From CAISIP01 sp038326025 (GTDB taxonomy: Bacteria > Pseudomonadota > Gammaproteobacteria > Burkholderiales > Burkholderiaceae_C): a DNA stretch of 64,000 nt. The notes beneath the pieces were generated by a model. It searched no databases. It was not told the DNA's origin and was given only the letters and a program-made list of their open reading frames with translations. Location of the stretch: the NCBI GenBank assembly GCA_038326025.1, contig JBBQJP010000011.1, positions 1 through 64,000 of the forward strand, given 5' to 3'. Shown here piece after piece: positions 40,249 to 49,725 of the stretch (position 1 is the stretch's first letter; each line of letters begins with the position of its first letter). A program made the position numbers and the translations under genes.

Positions 40249-41118
40249 GTGACAGATTCATCCCCCTACGTACCCCCTGCCGTCTGGACCTGGGACAAGG
40301 AAAGCGGCGGCAAGTTCGCCAACATCAACCGCCCTGTCTCCGGGCCGACCCATGACAAGGAACTGCCGATCGGCCGTCACCCGTTGCAGCTGTATTCGAT
40401 GGGAACGCCCAATGGCGTCAAGGTGACAGTGATGCTCGAGGAGTTGCTGGCGCTGGGCCACGCCGGCGCTGAATACGACGCCTGGCTGATCCGAATCGGC
40501 GACGGCGATCAGTTCAGCAGCGGCTTTGTCCAGGCCAACCCGAACTCCAAAATCCCGGCGCTGATGGACCGCAGCGGGCCGAGCCCGATCCGGGTGTTCG
40601 AGTCCGGTGCCATCCTGACCTATCTGGCCGAGAAGTTCGGCGCCTTGCTGCCCACCGAAGCGGCGCAACGCGCCGAGTGCTTGTCGTGGTTGTTCTGGCA
40701 AATGGGCGCCGCACCCTACCTGGGCGGCGGATTCGGGCATTTTTATGCCTATGCACCGAGCAAAATGGAATACCCGATCGACCGCTTTTCGATGGAGGTC
40801 AAGCGCCAGCTCGACGTGCTGAACCGCCGGCTGGCCGAAAGCCCCTACCTTGCCGGCGACGCATACACCATTGCTGACATCGCCGTATGGCCCTGGTATG
40901 GCGCGCTGGCCAAAGGCCTGCTGTATTCGGCCGGCGAGTTCCTTCAGGTGCAGGAGTACACCCATGTGCAACGCTGGACCAACGAAATTGCGCAACGTCC
41001 GGCCGTCAAGCGCGGGCGCATGGTCAACCGAACGTTCGGCGAGCCGGCCAGCCAGTTGCACGAGCGCCATGATGCGAGCGATTTCGATACCCGCACCGAG
41101 GACAAGCTGGCGAAGTAG
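40249..41118 (+). CDS. yghU: Glutathione S-transferase, YghU-type
   Basis: A 289-residue GST of the Nu class that works with one or two glutathione molecules, often as a disulfide-bond reductase. The N-terminal segment YVPPAVWTWDKESGGKFANI and the GTPNGVKVTVMLEELL thioredoxin-like start, PNSKIPALMDRSG, FESGAILTYLAEKFG and VWPWYGAL are typical. The GTG start at 40249 has CGGAG upstream and gives the family's normal length. Confidence 0.93.
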   Translation: MTDSSPYVPPAVWTWDKESGGKFANINRPVSGPTHDKELPIGRHPLQLYSMGTPNGVKVTVMLEELLALGHAGAEYDAWLIRIGDGDQFSSGFVQANPNSKIPALMDRSGPSPIRVFESGAILTYLAEKFGALLPTEAAQRAECLSWLFWQMGAAPYLGGGFGHFYAYAPSKMEYPIDRFSMEVKRQLDVLNRRLAESPYLAGDAYTIADIAVWPWYGALAKGLLYSAGEFLQVQEYTHVQRWTNEIAQRPAVKRGRMVNRTFGEPASQLHERHDASDFDTRTEDKLAK

Positions 41119-41162
41119 GCCGGACACGCGCCTGTCACAAACTGACAAGACAATCACCGCCT

Positions 41163-41585
41163 ATGACTCACATCACGATTTACCACAACCCGGCTTGCGG
41201 CACATCGCGCAACACGCTGGCGCTGATTCGCAACAGTGGTGTCGAGCCAACTGTCATCGAATACCTCAAGACACCACCGGACAAGGCACGCCTGCAGGAA
41301 ATGCTGCGCGACATGGGCATAACCCCACGTGCGCTGCTGCGCGAAAAGGGAACGCCCTATCAGGAACTCGGGCTCGACCAAACCCACTGGAGCGACGACG
41401 CGCTGCTGGGTTTCATGCTGGCCCATCCGATCCTGATCAATCGTCCTATCGTGGTGACCCCGCTGGGCACCCGCCTGTGCCGCCCATCTGAAACGGTGTT
41501 GGATATCCTGCCTTCGGCGCAAAAGGGTGCGTTCACCAAGGAAGATGGTGAAGTGGTCGTCAAGGCTGACGCCAAACCGATCTGA
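41163..41585 (+). CDS. arsC: Glutaredoxin-dependent arsenate reductase (ArsC family)
   Basis: A 140-residue ArsC-type protein with the redox Cys12 in YHNPACGTSRNTL, the Arg region LINRPIVVTPLGTRLCRP, and the GITPRALLREKG segment. It reduces arsenate with glutathione and glutaredoxin. No arsR, arsB or acr3 is nearby, so an arsenic-resistance operon is not present here. Confidence 0.92.
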   Translation: MTHITIYHNPACGTSRNTLALIRNSGVEPTVIEYLKTPPDKARLQEMLRDMGITPRALLREKGTPYQELGLDQTHWSDDALLGFMLAHPILINRPIVVTPLGTRLCRPSETVLDILPSAQKGAFTKEDGEVVVKADAKPI

Positions 41586-41649
41586 GTTCCAACCGAAGCG
41601 TCAACCGCAGAGCGGCGCGGGTGGCGGTGGTCTCCTCGCCTGATGTCGC

Positions 41650-43029
41650 TCACACCAGAGGCTTCAACTGCTGCAGCAAGGTCGGCAGCAGTTCCGACAC
41701 CGTCGGGTGGATATGCACACCACGTGAAACAACCGTGTACGGCTGATTCGCCGCCATCAGGTCGAGCAGGCTGTGCACGACTTCGTCGCCGTGCATGCCC
41801 AGGATTGCCGCGCCCAGGATCCGCTGGCTGTCGGCGTCGACCAGCACCTTCATGAAACCCTGGGTTTCGCTGGATTCGCGCGCCCGGCCCACACGCTGCA
41901 TCGCCATCTTGCCGATCAGTGCCTTGCGGCCGCTGGCGCGCACCTCCTGCTCGGATAAGCCGACACGGCCCAGTGCCGGATCAATGAAAAGCGCATAACA
42001 CGGGATCCGGTCCGTCAACCGACGCGGGTCGGAATCGAACAGATTCGCAACCACGATTTCATGGTCATTCCATGCGGTATGGGTGAAAGCACCACGGCCG
42101 TTGCAGTCGCCCACCGCCCAGACACCGTCAGCGCTGGTACGGCACTGGTCGTCGACGACGATGTAGCCGTGTTTGTCGACGTCGATGCCGGCGCGCTCCA
42201 GTTGCAGCGTATCGGTGTTGGGTGTGCGGCCCACTGCCAGCAACACGTGGCTGGCCTTGACGGACTGTGCATCGGCACCACACATCGCTCCAACCGTGAT
42301 GGCCTGGCCATCGCGCCCCAACGACATACATTCGGCGCCAAGCTGGAAGTCAATGCCTTCTGCCTGCAGGATGTCGCGGATGCCTTCGACCACGTCATCG
42401 TCCTCGCGCGACAGCAACTTGTCGGCGCGTTCAAGCACCGTGACCCGGGCGCCGTAGCGACGCATCATCTGCGCGAATTCCAGGCCGATGTAGCTGCCCC
42501 CGATGATGACCAGGTGTTCGGGCACCACGTCGAGTTCCATGATCGTCGTATTGTCCAGCGTCGTCACATCGTCAATCCCCTGGATGGCGGGACGCACGGC
42601 ACGGGCACCCACGTTCAGAAAAATGCGCGGGGCCGTCAACACGCGTTCACCGACCTGGACCGTCTGCTTGCCGGTGAACACCGCGTCACCGACGATGACT
42701 TCGGTGTGATCCAGGCCCTGCATCCATTTTCTGACACCGCCTCGCGACTGCGCGACGACAGCATCCTTGCGTGCCTTGATACGCGCCATGTCGACCCGGA
42801 CCTCGCCGGCCGAAAAGCCGAACTCGGCGCCCCGGCGCGCCATGTGAATCGCACGCGCGCTGGCAACCATGGTCTTGGTCGGAGTACAACCGACGTTGAC
42901 ACAGGTGCCGCCAAAATGTCCGCGCTCTATGACCACTGTGCGCAGGCCCTCCTTGCTGCATCGTGCGGCCAGCGCAGGTCCGGCTTGTCCGGCCCCGATG
43001 ACGATGGCGTCAAAATTTTCTGCTCCCAT
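41650..43029 (-). CDS. FAD-dependent pyridine nucleotide-disulfide oxidoreductase (MerA-like)
   Basis: A 459-residue flavoprotein, MerA-like but without an N-terminal HMA domain and without a C-terminal Cys pair (it ends QLKPLV). FAD site FDAIVIGAGQAGPALAARC, the redox disulfide GTCVNVGCTPTKTMVAS, NAD site HLVIIGGSYIGLEFAQMM, VWAVGDCNGRGAFTHTA, and the dimer interface HGDEVVHSLLDLM. Without the C-terminal cysteines it is unlikely to reduce mercury; other members reduce quinones or disulfides. Confidence 0.92.
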   Translation of the reverse strand: MGAENFDAIVIGAGQAGPALAARCSKEGLRTVVIERGHFGGTCVNVGCTPTKTMVASARAIHMARRGAEFGFSAGEVRVDMARIKARKDAVVAQSRGGVRKWMQGLDHTEVIVGDAVFTGKQTVQVGERVLTAPRIFLNVGARAVRPAIQGIDDVTTLDNTTIMELDVVPEHLVIIGGSYIGLEFAQMMRRYGARVTVLERADKLLSREDDDVVEGIRDILQAEGIDFQLGAECMSLGRDGQAITVGAMCGADAQSVKASHVLLAVGRTPNTDTLQLERAGIDVDKHGYIVVDDQCRTSADGVWAVGDCNGRGAFTHTAWNDHEIVVANLFDSDPRRLTDRIPCYALFIDPALGRVGLSEQEVRASGRKALIGKMAMQRVGRARESSETQGFMKVLVDADSQRILGAAILGMHGDEVVHSLLDLMAANQPYTVVSRGVHIHPTVSELLPTLLQQLKPLV

Positions 43030-43102
43030 ATGACCTCCAAATCAGCGCTTTTACGCATCACAAGCATCGTACCGCGCGGTGTGAATCCGATGGCGCGAAT
43101 GC

Positions 43103-46100
43103 TCAGCCTACTACGACCGCTTCGACACTCGCGGGAAGACGCGCCGAATGCAGCCCGACGCGTTGCGCCTCGGCATGAATCCGCAGCAACTCTGCGCGCA
43201 CCTGCGCATCCTGCGGGTCGCGACCAAAGCGGGCCAATGCCCGTCCACGCGCGATGAGCAGTTCGGTATACGGCAGCGGCTCGGCGCGCGTATAGGCTGC
43301 CAGCCGATCGGCATAACCCTCCAACTCGCTCCAGCGCGCATGTTGCGCCGAAACCTGCATCGCGTCCCGATAAAAACTGAAGTGGTTTTCGCTCATGCTT
43401 CCCTGATCGAGCAGCGCTTGCCCCCTGCGCAATACATCGGAACGCACCAATTCATCGTCGGTCACCAGGGCCAGCATGCCAAGCATGGATACCCCCATGA
43501 ATGCCACACCACTTTCCTCGCAGCTTGCGAAGGCCTTCTCGAACATTTCCTGCGCATGGCGCGCGTCGCCTTGTCGCATATACATCTGACCAGTCGCCGC
43601 GAGATACCCGTAGGCGAAACGCCGCGCGCCGGTCACCTCGCACAGCGCCTTTATGCGCTCCATCGGCTCGCGGAGGTCGTCGAGACGGCCGAGGTCGAGG
43701 AAAACTATAAACAGGGAGCAGTAGGCGACCAGCGCTGCGCGCAAAGCGCCGATTTCTTCTGCCAATTGCACACTGGCCTCAATATCGGCCAAGCCGTTGT
43801 CAACATCATTCTGGTAAAAGCGGGCAAGCCCGCGCATGACCTGATTGGCGGCGACGATGTTCGGGAGATTGTGCTGCTGGCCCAGCTTGACACAACGATC
43901 GAAGTGGCCAAACGCGGTGATCATGGCGCCACGCATGTAGGACGCATCACCGAGCCCGCTCAGCGCGCGCGCCTCAAGCTCGGGGTCACCGACCCGTTGC
44001 GCCAACGCGAGCGAACGCGCATGTTGTTCCAGGCAGCCTTCGATGTTGCCGCGCGGAAAGTGCAGATTGCCACGCAGAAAACAGATGTCGGCGAGACGCC
44101 GCACATCATCGGGCTCGAGCGCCAGTGCCTCGGCCCGCGAAAGGACCTCGAACGCCTCGTCAAAGCGGTCGAGCACCCGCATGCTGCCGGCCTGTTGCAG
44201 CAGCAGATCGCAGCGCAGCATGTTGCGCGCCGGGTCCTCGGGCAGAACGCCCAGCAGGGTCAGCGCCCGGGAAAGGTGGTTCAGTGCCTCCGCGTGTGCG
44301 CTCTGTGCAGCCGCGCGGCGTGCCGCTTCGCCCCAGTGTGTGACTGCCTCGCCAGAGTCTCCGGCTTGCTCGAAATGGTGGGCCACGATCTCCGGCAGCG
44401 CAAGTTGCACCAGAAACATCCGGGCAGCCTTGACATGCAGGGTCTTGCGTCTGGCCTGCAGCAGGCTCTGGTACGCGGCGTCCTGCACCAACGCGTGTTT
44501 GAACGAGAACCGCGTAGCGACTCCGTCGGTCCGCCCGGTTACCAGCCCGGCCTGTTGCAACGCCAGCAGGCACGCATTGACGGTTTCCGGCGCAATCCCC
44601 GCCAGTCGCCCGACCTGGTCTTCATTGAACTCGCGTCCGATGACGGACCCTGCCTGCGCGATTTCCTTGGCCGGCCCCAGCCTGTCCAGCCGCTCCATCA
44701 GCGAATCGTGCAGTGAACTGGGGATGGCCGCCTCAATATCGTCACTGTCCGCGGCGCTGCCGGACCCCAACTCTGCAACGGCCCGGGTCAACTCCTCGAC
44801 GAACAGCGGGATCCCGTCGGTCCGCTTGATGATGGTCTCCATCACACGTGCGGGTACGGCGTTCGCGCCGGCGATGTTGGCCACCAACGTCGCCGTCTCG
44901 CGCGCACTGATGCGACTCAAGGCCATCGCCGTGGTCCGGGATTGGCCGGTCCATGAACACGCGAACTCCGGCCGGAACGTCAGTACCAGCAGCACGCGGG
45001 AATCCGCGAGTTCCACCACGGCCCGGTTCAGCACTTCGAGGGTCGCCGGATCGGCCCAGTGCAGGTCCTCGAATATGGCAATCGCGGGCGCGTCGGCAGC
45101 CATTCCGGCCAGATAACGCAGCAGCGCCGCGACGCTGCGCCGGCGCCGCTCCTGCGGATCACGCAACGCAGGCGGCAATTCACACGACAAGCCGAGCAAA
45201 CTGGCAAACAAGGGCGTGTCGTCTTCGTTGAAAGCGCTCGACTTGCGCAGTGCAGCGTCAAGGCGCTGCAGCGCCAGCGCATCCTCGAGGTCCGGCTCGA
45301 TGCGGCCGATCCGGCGCAGCAGCGCAATGAACGGGTGGAAAGCCGTACTTTGCAGGAACGGAGAGCACTGAAACAGCATCGGCCGATGCGGCTCATGGAC
45401 GATCTGCTCGCGCAGCGCCTGGACCAGGCGCGACTTGCCGATGCCTGGCTCGCCCGACACCAGCACGGTCTGCGCTTCACCTGAAGCAGCGCGTTGCCAG
45501 CGTCGCACCAGCAGCGCGAGCTCATCCTCGCGGCCAACCATGGCATGCTGCGTGGGGTGTGCGCTGGCGGCGAAGCGGCTCTCGGTCTGCGCCTCTGCGA
45601 TCACCCTGAACGGCACTTGCGCAGCAGACAGGCCCTTGAGTTTGTGTGGCCCCAGCGACTCGAGTCGGAAGCGCCCTGCGACCAGTTGCTGGGTTGCGCT
45701 GGAGATCACCACGGTATCCGGTTCGGCCAGTCCCTGTAGCCGGGCCGCCAGGTTCGGCGTCTCCCCCATGGCCAGGTTCTCCTGGCGCTGGTCGCCTCCC
45801 ATTTCGCCCACAACGACCGGCCCGGTATGAATCCCGATGCGCACCGAGAGCCGCACCGAAAAACGCGCCTGCAATTGCTGGTTGAGCTTGTCGATCGCCT
45901 TGGGAATATCGATTGCGGCATACACGGCGCGAAGCGCGTCGTCTTCATGCGCGACCGGGTAACCGAAGTAGACCAACAAGCCATCGCCCAGGTACTGCGC
46001 AATATGGCCGCCGTAGCGTCCGATCGCTTCTTCCGCCGCCGCCTGGTAAGCACGCACCACTTCGCGCAGATGTTCCGGGTCGAGTTTTTCCGACAGGTCA

Positions 46101-46405
46101 GTGGAGCCGACCAGGTCGCAGAACATCACGGTGAGCTGACGCCGCTCGGCCCGTGTGGAAACTTCAGCCTCTGGCGCTACGCCTGACGTCGCCTGCCGTC
46201 CTACGCCGACGTCCGTGTTGCCGGCATCGGCCGCCACAGCCGCCAACAACCGCTTGCGCGGCCCCATCGGAAGCCCGAGCTCACGCAGATCTGCATCTGC
46301 CAGCAGCGGCAGGTCATGCAGCGTGATTTCATTCAGGGCAAACGTGTCGGCATAAGCGCCGAGCGCATGCAACTTGAGCCACGTGGCAAGGTCAGTCTGT
46401 GCCAT
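43103..46405 (-). CDS. SAM-domain / class III nucleotide cyclase / AAA ATPase / TPR protein
   Basis: A 1,100-residue multidomain sensor. Residues 1-60 are a SAM domain (TWLKLHALGAYADTFALNEI, DADLRELGLPMGPRKRLLA). A class III adenylate/guanylate cyclase domain follows at about 88-265 with both metal Asp residues (TVMFCDLVGST and YLGDGLLVYFG), IGIHTGPVVVGEMGG and ETPNLAARLQG. An AAA-type ATPase begins near 300 (SGEPGIGKSRLVQAL, IAIFEDLHWADPATLEV). The C-terminal half is tetratricopeptide-rich. The cyclase appears catalytically complete. Such proteins couple ligand or partner binding to cyclic nucleotide synthesis or to other output. Confidence 0.9.
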   Translation of the reverse strand: MAQTDLATWLKLHALGAYADTFALNEITLHDLPLLADADLRELGLPMGPRKRLLAAVAADAGNTDVGVGRQATSGVAPEAEVSTRAERRQLTVMFCDLVGSTDLSEKLDPEHLREVVRAYQAAAEEAIGRYGGHIAQYLGDGLLVYFGYPVAHEDDALRAVYAAIDIPKAIDKLNQQLQARFSVRLSVRIGIHTGPVVVGEMGGDQRQENLAMGETPNLAARLQGLAEPDTVVISSATQQLVAGRFRLESLGPHKLKGLSAAQVPFRVIAEAQTESRFAASAHPTQHAMVGREDELALLVRRWQRAASGEAQTVLVSGEPGIGKSRLVQALREQIVHEPHRPMLFQCSPFLQSTAFHPFIALLRRIGRIEPDLEDALALQRLDAALRKSSAFNEDDTPLFASLLGLSCELPPALRDPQERRRRSVAALLRYLAGMAADAPAIAIFEDLHWADPATLEVLNRAVVELADSRVLLVLTFRPEFACSWTGQSRTTAMALSRISARETATLVANIAGANAVPARVMETIIKRTDGIPLFVEELTRAVAELGSGSAADSDDIEAAIPSSLHDSLMERLDRLGPAKEIAQAGSVIGREFNEDQVGRLAGIAPETVNACLLALQQAGLVTGRTDGVATRFSFKHALVQDAAYQSLLQARRKTLHVKAARMFLVQLALPEIVAHHFEQAGDSGEAVTHWGEAARRAAAQSAHAEALNHLSRALTLLGVLPEDPARNMLRCDLLLQQAGSMRVLDRFDEAFEVLSRAEALALEPDDVRRLADICFLRGNLHFPRGNIEGCLEQHARSLALAQRVGDPELEARALSGLGDASYMRGAMITAFGHFDRCVKLGQQHNLPNIVAANQVMRGLARFYQNDVDNGLADIEASVQLAEEIGALRAALVAYCSLFIVFLDLGRLDDLREPMERIKALCEVTGARRFAYGYLAATGQMYMRQGDARHAQEMFEKAFASCEESGVAFMGVSMLGMLALVTDDELVRSDVLRRGQALLDQGSMSENHFSFYRDAMQVSAQHARWSELEGYADRLAAYTRAEPLPYTELLIARGRALARFGRDPQDAQVRAELLRIHAEAQRVGLHSARLPASVEAVVVG

Positions 46406-46758
46406 CGGAAGGCCCAGGTGTTCCGGTCATCGGCGAGTAGCGCGTCGCCACGTCGGCCGCGCCCAGCGACCCTGTCTGGCGCAAGTGATCGAATTCTCCG
46501 TCACCAACGCGGACCACAGGCATTTGCCTGACCTCGAGGCCGGCATTTTCCATGTTCACATGTTGCATGCGACACATTCCTGCCAGTTGTTCGCTCAAGG
46601 ACATCATAGATGGCATCGGCTGTTCAGGCCAGGATGGGTGTAATGCCGATGGTGACCCTGCTATTCTTGCCGCTACCTTCACAGCCCCCTGCCGGGCCGG
46701 GTCCGGATCCAGGCATCCGGTACCGGATCGTTACCCCGCCAAACATGAGGAACCGTTC
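46406..46758. other. Intergenic region between the cyclase and SDR genes
   Basis: About 350 bases with divergent genes on each side, so promoters are expected for both. A short minus-strand frame (start codons near 46565, end 46392) could code some 50 residues (MENAGLEVRQMPVVRVGDGE) overlapping the cyclase start, with GGCAGGAAT upstream, but no family or conservation can be seen. I see no terminator, repeat or riboswitch. Confidence 0.4.
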
Positions 46759-47433
46759 ATGAAAAAACCTGTTGCATTGATCATCGGTGTCGGCCCCGGT
46801 ATCAGCGCCGCCTTCGCGCAAGCGCTGGTCGCTGACGGCTACCAGGTGGCTGTCGCATCGCGCAATCTGGAGAAGTTGCGTCCGCTGGCCGACGCGATCA
46901 GTGCCACTGCGTTCGCGGTTGATGCGTCGTCACCAGAAGACGTGGTCCGGCTGTTCGCAGATGTCGATCGCTCCTTGGGCGAACCCGAAGTCGTGCTGTA
47001 CAACCCCAGCGCCCGCATCCGGGGGGAGTTGTTGAGCCTGGACATCGCAGCTGCCGGCGCGGCAATCCAGATCACGGCCGTCGGGGCACTGGCGACGGCC
47101 CAGGAGGCGGCGCGGCGCATGTTGCCGCGCGGCCGGGGCAGCATCTTCTTTACCGGCGCCACTGCTGGCGTCAAGGGTTTTGCCCGCTCGTCGGTGTTCG
47201 CTATGGGCAAGTTCGCGCTGCGCGGGCTGGCGCAAAGCCTGGCGCGCGAACTCGGGCCACAGGGTATCCATGTCGTGCATTTCGTCATCGACGGTGGCGT
47301 GGACATGGTCAGCCAGGACGCGGGCGCGCTGACGCCACAAGCCATCGCACGCTCCTATATGGCGGCACTGCACCAGCCGACCGGTGCCTGGAGCTGGGAG
47401 CTGGAATTGCGCAGCCACAAGGAACCGTTCTGA
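46759..47433 (+). CDS. Short-chain dehydrogenase/reductase
   Basis: A 224-residue Rossmann oxidoreductase: IIGVGPGISAAFAQALVADG (a GxGxG-like variant), the second nucleotide strand VAVASRNLEKLRPLAD, NPSARIRGE, and RSSVFAMGKFALRGLAQSL with Lys of the catalytic motif (the usual Tyr of YxxxK is Phe, VFAMGK). The missing Tyr suggests altered or lost catalysis. Start 46759 chosen because the nucleotide-binding motif follows at once. Confidence 0.85.
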   Translation: MKKPVALIIGVGPGISAAFAQALVADGYQVAVASRNLEKLRPLADAISATAFAVDASSPEDVVRLFADVDRSLGEPEVVLYNPSARIRGELLSLDIAAAGAAIQITAVGALATAQEAARRMLPRGRGSIFFTGATAGVKGFARSSVFAMGKFALRGLAQSLARELGPQGIHVVHFVIDGGVDMVSQDAGALTPQAIARSYMAALHQPTGAWSWELELRSHKEPF

Positions 47434-47516
47434 CGGATTGACGCGGGCCGTGCCCCAAGACAATGGCGTGTCGTTCACGAAGCCCTGACCTGCCCCCCTT
47501 TTTCCGGAGAAAACGC

Positions 47517-48812
47517 ATGCTCGATCTATTGATCCACAACGCCACCCTGCCCGACGGCCGCAGCCCGATGGCGATCGCCGTACAGGATGGGCGCATCGTC
47601 GAACTTGCCGCCGTCATCGACGCACCGGCGCGCGAAACCATCGATGCCCAGGGCCTGCTCGTGAGCCCGCCCTTCGTCGACGCCCACTTCCACATGGATG
47701 CCGCGCTGAGCTACGGCATGCCGCGGGTCAATCAAAGCGGCACGCTGCTCGAAGGCATCGCCTTGTGGGGCGAGCTCAAGCCCGTTCTGACCGCCGAGGC
47801 CGTAATCGAGCGTGCGCTGGCGTATTGCGACTGGGCCGTGGGACGCGGACTGCTGGCAATCCGCTCGCATGTGGACACCAGTGACCCGTCGATGCTGGCA
47901 GTCGAAGCCTTGCTTGAGGTCAAGAAGCGAGTCGCGCCCTACATTGACTTGCAACTGGTGGCCTTCCCGCAGGACGGCGTGCTGCGTTCACCAGGTGGCC
48001 TGGCCAACCTGGAGCGGGCGCTGGATCTGGGTGTCGACGTGGTCGGCGGCATTCCGCACTTCGAGCGCAGCATGGCCGAAGGCGCTGAAAGCGTGCGACT
48101 GTTGTGCGAGGTCGCGGCGCGGCGCGGCAAACTGGTCGACATGCATTGCGACGAATCGGACGACCCGCTTTCGCGCCATGTCGAAACGCTGGCATTCGAA
48201 ACCCAGCGTCTGGGCCTGCACGGACGTGTCACCGGTTCGCACCTGACGTCGATGCATTCGATGGACAACTACTATGTGTCCAAACTGCTGCCGCTGATGG
48301 CCGAGGCGCAGTTGCACGTGATCAGCAATCCGCTGATCAACATCACGCTGCAGGGCCGCCACGACAGCTACCCCAAGCGCCGCGGCATGACCCGGGTGCC
48401 GGAACTGATGGCGCACGGTTTGAATGTGGCCTTCGGCCAGGACTGCGTGATGGACCCCTGGTATTCGCTGGGCAGTGGCGACATGCTGGAGGTGGCCAGC
48501 ATGGGATTGCATGTGGCCCAGATGACCAGCCAGGCTGCGATGCGTCAGTGTTTCGACGCCGTCACATGCAACCCGGCCAAGATCATGCAACTCGACGGCT
48601 ACGGCCTGGAACCGGGCTGCCACGCCGACTTCGTGTTGTTGCAGGCGCGTGACTCTATCGAAGCGATCCGCTTGCGCGCCACCCGTCTGAAGGTGTTCCG
48701 GCGCGGCAAGCTGATTGCCGAATCGCCGCAGGCAACGGCGTCTTTGTACCTGGACGGACGGCCCGACGGAACGGCTTTTCTGGCTGCGCCCAGGCCGATG
48801 GCGCAATCATGA
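47517..48812 (+). CDS. Amidohydrolase, cytosine-deaminase-like
   Basis: A 431-residue metal-dependent deaminase. Metal-binding segments: HxH in VDAHFHMDAAL, then HCDESDD, GSHLTSMHS and the catalytic Asp in FGQDCVMDPWYSLGSGDM, the last being typical of CodA. Could deaminate cytosine or a related ring. It follows the SDR after 83 bases. It is separated by several genes from the pyrimidine operon. A CCGGAG ribosome site precedes ATG 47517. Confidence 0.85.
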   Translation: MLDLLIHNATLPDGRSPMAIAVQDGRIVELAAVIDAPARETIDAQGLLVSPPFVDAHFHMDAALSYGMPRVNQSGTLLEGIALWGELKPVLTAEAVIERALAYCDWAVGRGLLAIRSHVDTSDPSMLAVEALLEVKKRVAPYIDLQLVAFPQDGVLRSPGGLANLERALDLGVDVVGGIPHFERSMAEGAESVRLLCEVAARRGKLVDMHCDESDDPLSRHVETLAFETQRLGLHGRVTGSHLTSMHSMDNYYVSKLLPLMAEAQLHVISNPLINITLQGRHDSYPKRRGMTRVPELMAHGLNVAFGQDCVMDPWYSLGSGDMLEVASMGLHVAQMTSQAAMRQCFDAVTCNPAKIMQLDGYGLEPGCHADFVLLQARDSIEAIRLRATRLKVFRRGKLIAESPQATASLYLDGRPDGTAFLAAPRPMAQS

Positions 48813-49010
48813 CCCTGCCGACTTGATCGTATGGATCCAGTCCGATCGTCGGGCCCGGACAGGGGCACAGTTCAGACACCGCGCGATCAAGGCTGTGCTC
48901 TGGCCAGCGCCCGCCAGGACTGGCGTGTGACACCTTCCGCCGCGTCTTGATGCGCATCAAGACGCGGCGCAGCCGGAACAGCACAATGGACGGCAAAGCA
49001 TTACCTGCGC

Positions 49011-49724
49011 ATGACCCCTACCGAAACCGTCTTTCGTGTCCACAATCTCGCCAAGTCCTACCGCACCGGCGAGGTGGAAGTTGTCGCGCTGCATGACGTA
49101 TCGCTGGAAATCCACCAAGGTGAATTCATTGTGTTGCTCGGCGCCTCGGGCAGCGGCAAAAGCACGCTGCTCAACATCCTGGGCGGGCTTGACGTGCCCA
49201 GCAGCGGCGAGGTCCGCTTCGGCGACCAGGTATTGAGCCAGGCCAGCGAATCCGAACTCACCTGTTACCGGCGCGAACACGTGGGGTTCGTGTTCCAGTT
49301 CTACAACCTGATTCCGAGCCTGACGGTGCACGAAAACGTGGCGCTGGTGACCGACATTGCGCGTGATCCGATGGACATCGACGAGGCCATCAATCTGGTC
49401 GGACTGGGCCCGCGGCGCAACCATTTTCCGGCCCAGCTCTCGGGCGGCGAGCAGCAGCGCGTCGCGATCGCGCGGGCCATCGTCAAGAAGCCCGGGGTTC
49501 TGCTGTGTGACGAACCTACCGGCGCACTCGACTACACGACTGGCAAGCTGGTGCTCGATGTGATTGAAAAAGTCAACCGCGAACTGGGTACGACGGTCAT
49601 CGTGATCACGCACAACGCCGCGATCGCGCGCATGGCCAACCGCGTGATCTACCTTGGCGACGGCCAGGTACTGCGCATCGAGGCCAATACACACCGGCTG
49701 TCCCCGGCCGAACTGTCGTGGTGA
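49011..49724 (+). CDS. ABC transporter ATPase (MacB/LolD type)
   Basis: A 237-residue ATPase: Walker A LLGASGSGKSTLLNILGGLD, RREHVGFVFQFYNLIPSLTV, signature LSGGEQQRVAIARAIVK, Walker B VLLCDEPTGALDYTTGK, switch TVIVITHNAAIARMANRVIY. It works with the FtsX-type permease that begins 1 base after its stop. Confidence 0.93.
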   Translation: MTPTETVFRVHNLAKSYRTGEVEVVALHDVSLEIHQGEFIVLLGASGSGKSTLLNILGGLDVPSSGEVRFGDQVLSQASESELTCYRREHVGFVFQFYNLIPSLTVHENVALVTDIARDPMDIDEAINLVGLGPRRNHFPAQLSGGEQQRVAIARAIVKKPGVLLCDEPTGALDYTTGKLVLDVIEKVNRELGTTVIVITHNAAIARMANRVIYLGDGQVLRIEANTHRLSPAELSW

Positions 49725-49725
49725 C

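Noticed and set aside
41650..43029. True mercuric reductase
   Set aside because: No HMA domain, no C-terminal Cys pair and no mer genes near.
46392..46682. Small minus-strand gene ahead of the cyclase
   Set aside because: It overlaps the cyclase start and has no recognisable family; noted in the intergenic entry only.
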